DNA from: Clostridiales bacterium
Lineage (GTDB): Bacteria; Bacillota; Clostridia; Oscillospirales; Acutalibacteraceae
Length of the DNA: 59,114 nt
NCBI GenBank assembly: GCA_021200555.1
Contig: JAJQGK010000065.1
Location: forward strand, 1-59,114
Direction of reading: 5' to 3'
This document shows positions 52,089 through 59,114 of the stretch, piece after piece. Position 1 is the first letter of the stretch; every line of letters starts with the position of its first letter. A program made the position numbers and the translations under genes. The notes beneath the pieces were generated by a model, which saw only the letters and a list, made by a program, of their open reading frames with translations, was not told the origin of the DNA and made no database searches.

Positions 52089-53525
52089 TTACCCTGCATA
52101 ATTTTCGTAAGCATAACCGGCTCTCAAAAGAGTGCTTTCGGAAAACGCTTTTCCTATAAGCTGCATACCTATGGGAAGTCCGTTTCCGTCCTTTCCGCAC
52201 GGCATTGACAGTCCGGGCAGTCCGGCAATATTAACGGGAACAGTATAAATGTCGCCTAAATACATTTCAACCGGATCTGCGGTTTTTTCTCCGATTTTAT
52301 ACGCCGTTGTGGGAGCTACGGGAGAGATGATAAAGTCGTGTTTTTCAAAAACCGAGTTAAAATCATTGATTATGAGAGTTCTCACCTGAAGAGCCTTTTT
52401 GTAATAGGCATCGTAATATCCCGAGGACAGCGCAAACGAACCCAGCATTATACGCCGCTTAACCTCTTTGCCGAATCCCTCGCTTCTTGTATTTTTATAA
52501 AAGTCGTCCATTTCCTCAAAATCGCCCTGAGCTCTGTAGCCGTAGCGAACGCCGTCAAACCTCGCAAGGTTGGATGACGCTTCCGATGAAGATATAACGT
52601 AATATGCAGGCAAAGCGTATTCCATAGCGGGAATTGACACCTCTTCGATTTCAGCGCCCATTTTCTCAAAGGCCTTCGCCGCATTCATAACGGCTTCCTT
52701 TATTTCCGGATGAATACCCTGTCCGAAATATTCCTTCGGCAAAGCGGCCTTCATGCCCTTTACTCCCATACCTATATCAGCCGTAAAATCGCCGTATTCC
52801 CTGTCAACGGATGTGGAGTCGAGAGGATCATGGCCGGCAATGGCGTTTAAGATGATTGCGGCATCCTCAACCGTTCTTGCAAGGGGACCGATTTGATCCA
52901 GGGAAGAGGCGAATGCCACAAGACCGTTTCTTGAAACGGTTCCGTAAGTCGGCTTCAGTCCCACAACCCCACAGAATGCGGCAGGCTGACGGATGGATCC
53001 GCCTGTGTCCGAGCCCAACGCAAAAGCCGTCTCTCCGGCTGCAACGGCAGCTGCCGAACCGCCGGACGAGCCTCCGGGGACGCAGGATGTGTCGCGGGGA
53101 TTTTTTGTGACATGGAACGCCGAATTTTCCGTAGTCGAACCCATGGCAAATTCGTCCATGTTCATTTTGCCCAGCATTACGGCATTTGCTTCCTGCATTT
53201 TCTTTGTTACAAAAGCGTCAAAGGGCGGAACAAAATTTTCAAGCATTTTTGAGGCGCAGGAGGTTATGCTCCCTCTTGTGCAGATATTGTCCTTCATACC
53301 GTAAGGAATACCGGTTAACGCCGCAGCACTGCCCTCGGCAATCGCTTTATCGGCATTTTCGGCCTGTTTTAAAGCCGCTTCCCGTGTAAGTCTGACAAAT
53401 GCCCCTATTTCATCGTCTGTATTCTCTATTTTGGAAAAATATTCTTCTGCGGCATCCACAGCGGAAATTTCCCTTTTGTGAAGCTTTTCCGACAGCTCCT
53501 TAACTGTTAAATCCGTAATATTCAT
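52089..53525 (-). CDS. gatA: Asp/Glu-tRNA amidotransferase subunit A
   Basis: 478 residues, amidase-signature enzyme. Lys of [12 protein letters not shown], cis-Ser and Ser nucleophile in [30 protein letters not shown]-type region (quoted core [15 protein letters not shown] and [11 protein letters not shown]). It releases ammonia from glutamine for GatB. It follows the aspS-gatC fusion after 23 nt, in place of the missing free-standing gatC, and precedes gatB. SD GGGGGAAA. Firm call. Confidence 0.97.
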   Translation of the reverse strand: MNITDLTVKELSEKLHKREISAVDAAEEYFSKIENTDDEIGAFVRLTREAALKQAENADKAIAEGSAAALTGIPYGMKDNICTRGSITSCASKMLENFVPPFDAFVTKKMQEANAVMLGKMNMDEFAMGSTTENSAFHVTKNPRDTSCVPGGSSGGSAAAVAAGETAFALGSDTGGSIRQPAAFCGVVGLKPTYGTVSRNGLVAFASSLDQIGPLARTVEDAAIILNAIAGHDPLDSTSVDREYGDFTADIGMGVKGMKAALPKEYFGQGIHPEIKEAVMNAAKAFEKMGAEIEEVSIPAMEYALPAYYVISSSEASSNLARFDGVRYGYRAQGDFEEMDDFYKNTRSEGFGKEVKRRIMLGSFALSSGYYDAYYKKALQVRTLIINDFNSVFEKHDFIISPVAPTTAYKIGEKTADPVEMYLGDIYTVPVNIAGLPGLSMPCGKDGNGLPIGMQLIGKAFSESTLLRAGYAYENYAG

Positions 53526-53548
53526 AATTGCCGTTTCCCCCTGTACTT

Positions 53549-55630
53549 TTATTCAAATGTTTTCGGAACGGTCATATATCCGTCCGCTTTTGTGGGAGCG
53601 TTTGACAAAAGCTCATCTCTGTTTGGCTTGTTTGTAACTTCGTCCTCTCTGAAAACATTGTTAATGGGAACGATATGAGCCGTTATCGGAACACCGTCCG
53701 TATTGATTTCCGCAAGTCTGTCCGCAAAATCGATAATAGCGGAAAGCTCGGTTTTCATGGACTTTTTCTCATCGGGAGTGAGCTTAAGCTTTGACAAATT
53801 TGCAACGGTATCAACATCAATATCGGCTTTTTTCTTCTTTTTGCCCTTTCCCTCTTTTTCATCATTATCTTGGAACTGCCCCAAATTTAAGGCCTCAAGC
53901 TGTTCCTTGTCAACGAAATCGGGAGCGCCCGTCATGGGACAAGAGGCGTCCTTGATTTTCGGGAAGGCTATAACCTCTCTTAAGGACTCTGCGCCGGTCA
54001 AAAGCATTACGAGCCTATCCAAGCCGAATGCAAAGCCCGCATGAGGAGGCGCGCCGTACTTAAAGGCATTTACCATAAAACCGAAACGGCTTTCAATCTG
54101 TTCATCGTCAAAGCCCAAGGCTTCAAACATTTTCGTCTGTACGTCGGGTCTGTGAATCCTTACCGAGCCGGATCCAAGCTCCACGCCGTTTAAAACAACG
54201 TCGTAAGCCTGAGCCCTTACTCTGCCCGGGTCGGTTAAAAGATATTGAATGTCCTCTTCATAGGGCATTGTAAAGGGATGATGAGCCGCCATAAAGCGGT
54301 TCTCCTCGTCGCTCCACTCGAATTGAGGGAAATCCGTCACGATAAGGAATTTATATTCATCGTCTTTTATAAGGTGCTGTATCTCGGCGACGTCAAGACG
54401 GAGAGCGCCCAGCACTCTTCTCACCGTTTTCAGCTTGTCGGCGCAAAACAGTATAAAATCTCCCTTTTCGGCTTTAACGGCTTTGATTATGGCATCGATG
54501 TCCTCCTGCTTAAAGAACTTGTTAAGCAAAGAATACACCTCGCCGTCCGGACGAATCATAATCCAAGCCATGCCCTTTGCCCCGTAGGAGAGAGCCTTTT
54601 CCGTAAGATTTTCGATAACGGTTCTGGTGAAGTCTGCGCCACCTTTGACGTTAATCGCTCTTACGACTCCGCCGTCGTCAACAGCCTTTCTGAATACGGA
54701 AAATGAGCATGTTTTCGCAATATCGCTTATATCGACTATAGGCAGCTCAAAACGCAGATCCGGCTTATCGCTGCCGTAAACATCCATACAATAGGTCCAC
54801 GTAAGGCGGGGAAAATCATATTTAATTTCGCTGCCCATTGTCTCCTTGAAAATGTACTTGAACAGCTTTTCAAGATGCTGCAAAACGTCCTCCTGATCCA
54901 CAAAGGACATTTCCATATCGACCTGAGTAAATTCCGGCTGGCGATCCGCTCTGAGATCCTCATCTCTAAAGCATCTCGCGACCTGATAATATTTGTCAAC
55001 TCCGCCCACCATAAGCATTTGCTTGAAAATCTGGGGTGATTGGGGCAGCGCATAAAAGGTCCCCGGATGAACCCTTGAGGGGACGAGATAATCTCTTGCG
55101 CCCTCCGGAGTGGATTTCATAAGCATAGGCGTTTCCACATATATAAAGCCGTCGTTGTCAAGGTAATCCTGAGTTACCTTCTGAACCTTGTGGCGGAATT
55201 TTAAGTTGTTTATCATAGGCTGACGGCGTAAATCAAGGAATCTGTATTTAAGCCTCAAATCCTCACGGACGTTTTCATCATCGTCAAGAGAAAAGGGCAA
55301 TGCTGCGGATGTGGAAATAAGCTCAATGTGATCCGCCATAAGCTCAACCGTTCCCGTTGCGATTTTCGGATTGACGGTTTCCTCATCTCTGAGCTTAATT
55401 TCTCCCTCAACAAGAATTACCGACTGATTTCTCAAATTCTCGGCAATATTAAATTCCTCTTCCTTTAAATTCTGAGCGTTGAACACAACCTGCAAAACGC
55501 CCTCACGGTCACGCAGGTCAACGAAAATAACGCCGCCCATATCCCGCTTTGTAAGCATCCAGCCGCAGCAAACGGCTCTTGAGCCTATGTCTTTTTCACG
55601 AACTTCTCCGCAATAAATTGTTCTCCGCAA
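53549..55630 (-). CDS. aspS-gatC: Fused aspartyl-tRNA synthetase and GatC (amidotransferase subunit C)
   Basis: 693 residues from a TTG at 55630 with GGGAG nine bases upstream, giving [16 protein letters not shown] as in other AspRS; the ATG five codons earlier has no site. Residues 1-~583 are a complete bacterial-type AspRS: OB-fold, class II motifs ([33 protein letters not shown]) and insertion domain. A Lys/Glu linker ([11 protein letters not shown]) leads to a full GatC at ~602-693 ([16 protein letters not shown]...[16 protein letters not shown]). With gatA and gatB next, one polypeptide both mischarges tRNA(Asn) with Asp and joins the amidotransferase: a covalent transamidosome. No separate gatC is present. 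AspRS is inferred to be non-discriminating. Confidence 0.95.
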   Translation of the reverse strand: MRRTIYCGEVREKDIGSRAVCCGWMLTKRDMGGVIFVDLRDREGVLQVVFNAQNLKEEEFNIAENLRNQSVILVEGEIKLRDEETVNPKIATGTVELMADHIELISTSAALPFSLDDDENVREDLRLKYRFLDLRRQPMINNLKFRHKVQKVTQDYLDNDGFIYVETPMLMKSTPEGARDYLVPSRVHPGTFYALPQSPQIFKQMLMVGGVDKYYQVARCFRDEDLRADRQPEFTQVDMEMSFVDQEDVLQHLEKLFKYIFKETMGSEIKYDFPRLTWTYCMDVYGSDKPDLRFELPIVDISDIAKTCSFSVFRKAVDDGGVVRAINVKGGADFTRTVIENLTEKALSYGAKGMAWIMIRPDGEVYSLLNKFFKQEDIDAIIKAVKAEKGDFILFCADKLKTVRRVLGALRLDVAEIQHLIKDDEYKFLIVTDFPQFEWSDEENRFMAAHHPFTMPYEEDIQYLLTDPGRVRAQAYDVVLNGVELGSGSVRIHRPDVQTKMFEALGFDDEQIESRFGFMVNAFKYGAPPHAGFAFGLDRLVMLLTGAESLREVIAFPKIKDASCPMTGAPDFVDKEQLEALNLGQFQDNDEKEGKGKKKKKADIDVDTVANLSKLKLTPDEKKSMKTELSAIIDFADRLAEINTDGVPITAHIVPINNVFREDEVTNKPNRDELLSNAPTKADGYMTVPKTFE

Positions 55631-55699
55631 ATTTATCACTCCCATTTGTTAAAATAATCTTCAAACACAAAAATAAGTCTATTTCATTATCCGTATCCG

Positions 55700-55738
55700 C
55701 TTAAAAATATTAAAGTCCCACGCCAAACAGCATGGGAC
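55700..55738 (-). terminator. T-box regulatory terminator
   Basis: GTCCCATGC pairs with GCGTGGGAC over TGTTTG (55738-55715), followed by TTTAATATTTTT. Mutually exclusive with the antiterminator formed by the T-box sequence. Confidence 0.9.
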
Positions 55739-55990
55739 GAAAATTTCTTCCGCGGTACCACCCAAATAAACGGCTCCCGCCGCTCACTCACGGATACGGT
55801 GTATATCCTGCGGCTGTAACGTACCGTAAACGGCTGAATCTACAGGCATTTTACGCCGAGACGGCAAATGCTTTCGGACAGCGGCTCAGGGATGTTCTTC
55901 ACTTAACGGCGGATACCGCTTTCCAGCTTCGGCGGCTCTCTGTAATCCGTAAAAATTAAGCTACTCTTCCCATCATTGCCTTTATTGAGT
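55700..55990 (-). promoter_or_regulatory. T-box riboswitch controlling the aspS-gatC/gatA/gatB operon
   Basis: The minus-strand leader has GATGGGAAGAGTAG (K-turn base), AGAGAGCCGCC and GCTGGAAAGCGG (distal stem I), a specifier region GTGAAGAACATCCCTGAGC, the T-box proper GGGTGGTACCGCGGAAG (55763-55747) and the terminator arm. The specifier can read AAC (Asn) or GAA (Glu) within GAAC at 55897-55894. Uncharged tRNA would favour the antiterminator and turn on the operon. The terminator is immediately followed by ~70 nt to the aspS start. Confidence 0.93.
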
Positions 55991-56004
55991 ATTTTATTGT
56001 ATAT

Positions 56005-56033
56005 ATTATATGCTGCAAATCGGGATTTGTCAA
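56005..56033 (-). promoter_or_regulatory. Promoter of the T-box/aspS operon
   Basis: Minus-strand TTGACA (56033-56028), 17-nt spacer, TATAAT (56010-56005). Confidence 0.8.
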
Positions 56034-56075
56034 GAAAAATTATTTACGCCTTTATAAGGACGCCGAAACCGCAAA

Positions 56076-56103
56076 ATTACCGCAAGATTTCTCCTGCGGC
56101 AAT
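56076..56103 (-). terminator. Hairpin after the dockerin relic
   Basis: ATTGCCGCAGGA pairs imperfectly with TTGCGGTAAT over a short loop, followed by TTTTG. It is homologous in sequence and position to the hairpin after the LRR-dockerin gene at 21.12 kb. Confidence 0.6.
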
Positions 56104-56120
56104 AATTTTATATAAATTTT

Positions 56121-56336
56121 TCACTCAAGCTTTGCGGCAACTCGGAGAATCATTCTTGCGTCCGCAGGCTTAACCGCCGAGTCGGAGTCATAGTCCGCCG
56201 CTATAATGTAAACGCCTGCAAGAATGTCTATCTGCGCTGCGGTTCTCAGCGTTATTCTCGCATCCGACGCCGTAATCCTGCCGTTGCCGTCCACATCGGA
56301 TGGAACGATAACTTCATATTCCGATACAATATTGCC
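56121..56336 (-). pseudogene. Orphan dockerin fragment (relic of an LRR-dockerin-like gene)
   Basis: The minus strand reads VSEYEVIVPSDVDGNGRITA, then DARITLRTAAQIDILAGVY and AADYDSDSAVKPADARMILR, ending AAKLE-TGA: 71 codons closely matching the C-terminus of the 1035-residue LRR protein. There is no start codon; a TAA lies two codons upstream, and the frame differs from that of the 836-aa gene just ahead. The homology continues past the stop into the terminator. It looks like the 3' end of a lost dockerin gene, overwritten upstream by the beta-helix gene. It would not be translated unless by frameshift. Confidence 0.8.
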
Positions 56337-56374
56337 GATTTAGCGGGCTTGTGAAGCAATTTAATATTTTAAAT

Positions 56375-58885
56375 CTACATCAATCCCAAAAACTCAAATA
56401 TTCTTCTGAAAAATGCGATAATTCTTTGGAAAAATCCCAAAATTCCCGAAGCCGATCCCGAAGAATCACTGCTGTCTTCAAGTGTATCGATAATTCCGCT
56501 GAGTTCGTAGATCACAACGCCGGTATAAGTCGAAGACGGGATAAATACCGCATAAAGCTTGCCGTTTAATTCAAAAATCGATTCGATTTCGTAGTTTGTA
56601 TTGGAGATACAAAATGCTTCTATATAATTCCCGTCCCAATCGTAAACAACGATATAATTGTTCCTGTTTGTATTGACCGATGTGCGAACCGAATAAATAT
56701 ACTCGTCCGACAAGTAGTTGTTTTGCCTTGTAAAGCCTGACATTCCGATTATATATTCAAAATCTCCAAAATTTTCATCGGTAAAAGCAATATTATATGA
56801 ACCCTTAATGCCTACGACATATTTATCATATGCTGAACTGTATGACAGAGAATACATTCCGTTTGTAATACCGGTGAAGTTAATCTCTATGGTTCGGGTG
56901 ACTTCAAAAGTTTCCGTGCTTATGCAGGTGACGACATGAGACTCGTCCACATCATCTGTGGTTGCATTGTCGGAGTTATTTGTAATTATCAGCTCTCTTG
57001 TTTCGGGATTATAAGTCATATCGTTGCTGTGGTTTGTATCATAGGGTCCGTAAACTCCCAAAACCGACCAACTCGAAGGGTCGATTTTTAAGATATGGCA
57101 TGTTCCGCTTATGTAGCTGCTTCCGTCTTTTACTGCCTGTTCAATTGCAATATAAACATATGTACCGTCGGTGCAGGCAGACTGAACATTACCCCCTATG
57201 TTGCCTGCCGTTTTATAGCTGAAAACCTCACTGCTCGATACCTTGGCTGTTTTAAATTGACTTTCATCCACTGCCATTACAGCAGTTTTAAGCTCTTCGT
57301 CATAAACAATCTTAAAGAATGACCATGTTTCGATTAATTTGAATTTACTGTAATTGTCGGCGTTGTATTCGCTTGCGCCCAAAATCACATAACCCTTTTC
57401 CGCTTCTTCGCTTCCGACAAGAGGGCTGACAGAGACGCCTATAGTGTCTGCTGTCGTCAAATTTCCCGCAACGATTATATTACATCCCTCAAGATTTGTG
57501 TCAAGAAGAATAATATCCGCATACGCCGATCCCGAAATTTTAAATGTTGAGTCCTCGCCAACTATTCGTATGCTGCTGTTATCCTGTTCGAAATTAGTAT
57601 GATTGCCCGTAACGGAGCCGCCGCACATTTCAACCGTACCGCCGTCTCTGACGGCAATTCCGCCGCAGCCGCTCATTTCCATACAAGTATTATCGGTAAT
57701 TGTTCCGCCGCTCATATAAAGATAGCTGCCGTTAGATACGCTGATTGCTCCTGCGCCGTATGCGTTGCTGCACATATTTCCGACAAAAGAACCGCCGTCA
57801 AGATAAAATATTCCGCCCTTAGCAATATATACGCCGCCTGCTCCCGAAGAATATGCGCTGCTGTTATCCTTTATCGTGCCGCCGGTCATATGTAGACATC
57901 CGGCATTGCAAACCCTTATTGCGCCACCTGTACCTTTGGCGGAATTGCCCTCTATAACGCCGTCGTCAAAATACATATTTCCGTCTGTAGCTATATATAC
58001 CGCTCCTGCGCCTGTGGAAATTCCGCTTGTATTATTTTTTATAGTGCCGCCGGTCATATAGAGAACAGCATCGCTGTGAACGCTGATTGCGCCGGATACC
58101 GCTTCGGGAGCGGAGTTATCGGCAATAAGTCCGCCGGACATATACATTGTTCCGCCTGACGAAACATAAACTGCGCCGGAGCCTTGATCATCTGAATTTA
58201 CATTGTTGACAATGGAACCGCCGTTTAAATAAAATACGGCATCCTTACGCACATAAACCGCACCTGCATACGCTTCGGACGAATTGCCGTCGATAATACC
58301 GCCGTTCATATACGCTTCGCCCCACACACTTAATGCTCCGGCTGCATTTGAATTGTTATTGTTTGTCAGCCTAACTCCGGCATTTAATATAAATATCGAT
58401 GTTGCCCCCTGAGCATTTCCGATAGACACAATTTGTGCGTTAGCCAACGCATCCGTTCCGCCGCCGTCAATCGTCAAAGTGATATTTTCGTCATTTCCCG
58501 ACGAGCCTGAAAAAGTCAAAGAAGCATCATCGTATATGTAAAACATTCGGTTATGAAGAGGCGATGAGCTTTTTTTCCACTCGTCAGCTCTTGAAATGGT
58601 TCTTGCTGTTCCGTCGTCCGTAATTGTAATGTTTCCCGTAATTTTTACGGTTGAGGATATTTCCACATTCGACAAAACAACGACTGTCGCCGACTCCATG
58701 GAATTTGCCGCCGATACCGCATCTTCAAAGAAGTCATAATAAATATCGCCTATTTTTGCTTCATACGCATCGCCGCCGGCAGCAGCGGCTCCGACATTCA
58801 GACCGAAAATCAGACAAAATACCGAAAGCAATATCAGGCATGAATAAATTGCCGAGGTTAAAATATGAATTTCTTGTTTTTTCAT
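56375..58885 (-). CDS. Secreted right-handed beta-helix repeat protein with beta-propeller-like C-half and amphipathic tail
   Basis: 836 residues. An N-terminal hydrophobic signal (LILLSVFCLIFGLNVGAAAAGG) leads to a region at about 60-170 and then ~10 parallel beta-helix coils to ~residue 470 with the ladder GGTIKDNSSAYSSGAGGVYI (pectate-lyase-like polymorphic outer-membrane/autotransporter type repeats). From about 560 to 800 the pattern (GTCHILKIDPSSWSVLG, YIYSVRTSVNTNRNNYIVVYDW) suggests a beta-propeller. The end ILGFFQRIIAFFRRIFEFLGLM is an amphipathic helix, perhaps for membrane or wall attachment. GGAGG site nine bases upstream. A terminator-like hairpin sits in its leader. No catalytic residues seen; adhesin or glycan-binding role likely. 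Confidence 0.75.
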   Translation of the reverse strand: MKKQEIHILTSAIYSCLILLSVFCLIFGLNVGAAAAGGDAYEAKIGDIYYDFFEDAVSAANSMESATVVVLSNVEISSTVKITGNITITDDGTARTISRADEWKKSSSPLHNRMFYIYDDASLTFSGSSGNDENITLTIDGGGTDALANAQIVSIGNAQGATSIFILNAGVRLTNNNNSNAAGALSVWGEAYMNGGIIDGNSSEAYAGAVYVRKDAVFYLNGGSIVNNVNSDDQGSGAVYVSSGGTMYMSGGLIADNSAPEAVSGAISVHSDAVLYMTGGTIKNNTSGISTGAGAVYIATDGNMYFDDGVIEGNSAKGTGGAIRVCNAGCLHMTGGTIKDNSSAYSSGAGGVYIAKGGIFYLDGGSFVGNMCSNAYGAGAISVSNGSYLYMSGGTITDNTCMEMSGCGGIAVRDGGTVEMCGGSVTGNHTNFEQDNSSIRIVGEDSTFKISGSAYADIILLDTNLEGCNIIVAGNLTTADTIGVSVSPLVGSEEAEKGYVILGASEYNADNYSKFKLIETWSFFKIVYDEELKTAVMAVDESQFKTAKVSSSEVFSYKTAGNIGGNVQSACTDGTYVYIAIEQAVKDGSSYISGTCHILKIDPSSWSVLGVYGPYDTNHSNDMTYNPETRELIITNNSDNATTDDVDESHVVTCISTETFEVTRTIEINFTGITNGMYSLSYSSAYDKYVVGIKGSYNIAFTDENFGDFEYIIGMSGFTRQNNYLSDEYIYSVRTSVNTNRNNYIVVYDWDGNYIEAFCISNTNYEIESIFELNGKLYAVFIPSSTYTGVVIYELSGIIDTLEDSSDSSGSASGILGFFQRIIAFFRRIFEFLGLM

Positions 58886-58911
58886 TGTGCGATACCTCCA
58901 ATAGTGTTAAC

Positions 58912-58960
58912 AAAAATAAAAAAAGCACAACTCAAAGCGATGGACTGCTTTAAGCTGTGC
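58912..58960 (-). terminator. Leader terminator (possible attenuator) upstream of the beta-helix gene
   Basis: GCACAGCTTAAAGC (58960-58947) pairs with GCTTTGAGTTGTGC (58938-58925, with G-U pairs) over an 8-nt loop, then TTTTTTTATTTTT. Only 12 nt separate the T-run from the GGAGG of the 836-aa gene, so no promoter fits between; the gene's own transcript should have to pass it. Confidence 0.75.
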
Positions 58961-59008
58961 GAATATTACAAAAATATTGATATAAAGGATAAAATTACAG
59001 TATTAGTG

Positions 59009-59064
59009 CTTGCTTGCTTGCTTGCTTGCTTGCTTGATTGCTTGGTGGATTGCTAGCTTGATTG
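59009..59064. repeat. Tetranucleotide tract (CTTG)7 followed by degenerate units
   Basis: Seven perfect CTTG units (59009-59036; CAAG on the gene strand) then ATTG CTTG GTGG ATTG CTAG CTTG ATTG. It lies ~125-180 nt upstream of the beta-helix start in its probable promoter or leader region. Beyond 59064 to the window end the DNA is AT-rich with no gene seen. Confidence 0.9.
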
Positions 59065-59114
59065 GTATATATGTTATTAATGTATAATTAATTTAATATT
59101 GAAATTATTTTATT

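Noticed and set aside
1-59114. tRNA or rRNA genes
   Set aside because: No cloverleaf-like segments with a T-loop GGTTCRA and CCA-type ends, and no rRNA-like stretches were seen by eye.

Overview
The window reads as a chromosomal segment of an anaerobic gut or rumen Clostridium-class Firmicute, most like the Oscillospiraceae/Ruminococcaceae. The reasons are clean AGGAGG ribosome sites and TTGACA/TATAAT promoters, a complete S10-spc-alpha ribosomal locus in Firmicute order, indolepyruvate:ferredoxin oxidoreductase, tRNA-dependent amidation (GatCAB) under a T-box, and several cohesin/dockerin surface proteins. No rRNA, tRNA or CRISPR array was found.

Layout. 1-6.7 kb: tail of a dockerin-chagasin protein, then a PARG-like macrodomain protein and YbaK (minus), and a plus-strand run LOG protein, PanE-like reductase, PII-like protein, cation:proton antiporter and Gfo/Idh/MocA oxidoreductase. 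6.7-8.5 kb: a small gene split inside its start codon by an IS605/IS1341-type element carrying only tnpB. 8.7-21.1 kb: sirtuin, iorAB, DUF3783, DUF5662, a sugar nucleotidyltransferase, nifS-nifU, metY-cysK behind a candidate Cys-codon leader peptide, and HD-nadA-mnmA. 21.1-24.3 kb: a 1035-residue BspA-like leucine-rich-repeat protein with a dockerin. 24.5-25.3 kb: a promoter-to-terminator unit of about 770 nt with no long ORF. 25.6-41.4 kb: 31 minus-strand genes from rpsJ to rplQ, including secY, adk, map, infA and rpoA. 41.7-43.5 kb: a secreted SH3/cysteine-peptidase-like protein. 43.7-47.9 kb: a surface cluster with a membrane-anchored cohesin, two further single-pass membrane proteins and a dockerin protein. 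48.0-56.0 kb: an operon T-box > aspS-gatC fusion > gatA > gatB > DUF2207 > CDF transporter. 56.1-59.1 kb: a dockerin relic and an 836-residue beta-helix surface protein behind a terminator-like hairpin and a (CAAG)n tract.

How the parts work together. The aspS/gatC-gatA-gatB operon makes Asn-tRNA(Asn) by mischarging and amidation. Its T-box carries GAAC where the specifier codon is expected, so uncharged tRNA(Asn), and perhaps tRNA(Glu), could switch it on. nifS-nifU with metY-cysK form a sulfur and Fe-S block with two separate control regions. The surface genes share dockerins, Thr/Glu-rich linkers and one cohesin, which suggests a small non-cellulosomal cohesin-dockerin assembly.

The items most worth checking are the AspRS-GatC fusion with its T-box, the 770-nt transcript, the cohesin/dockerin membrane cluster, the Cys-codon leader of metY-cysK, and the TnpB insertion whose removal restores an ATG and ribosome site. 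All identifications were made by eye from sequence; no database search was run.
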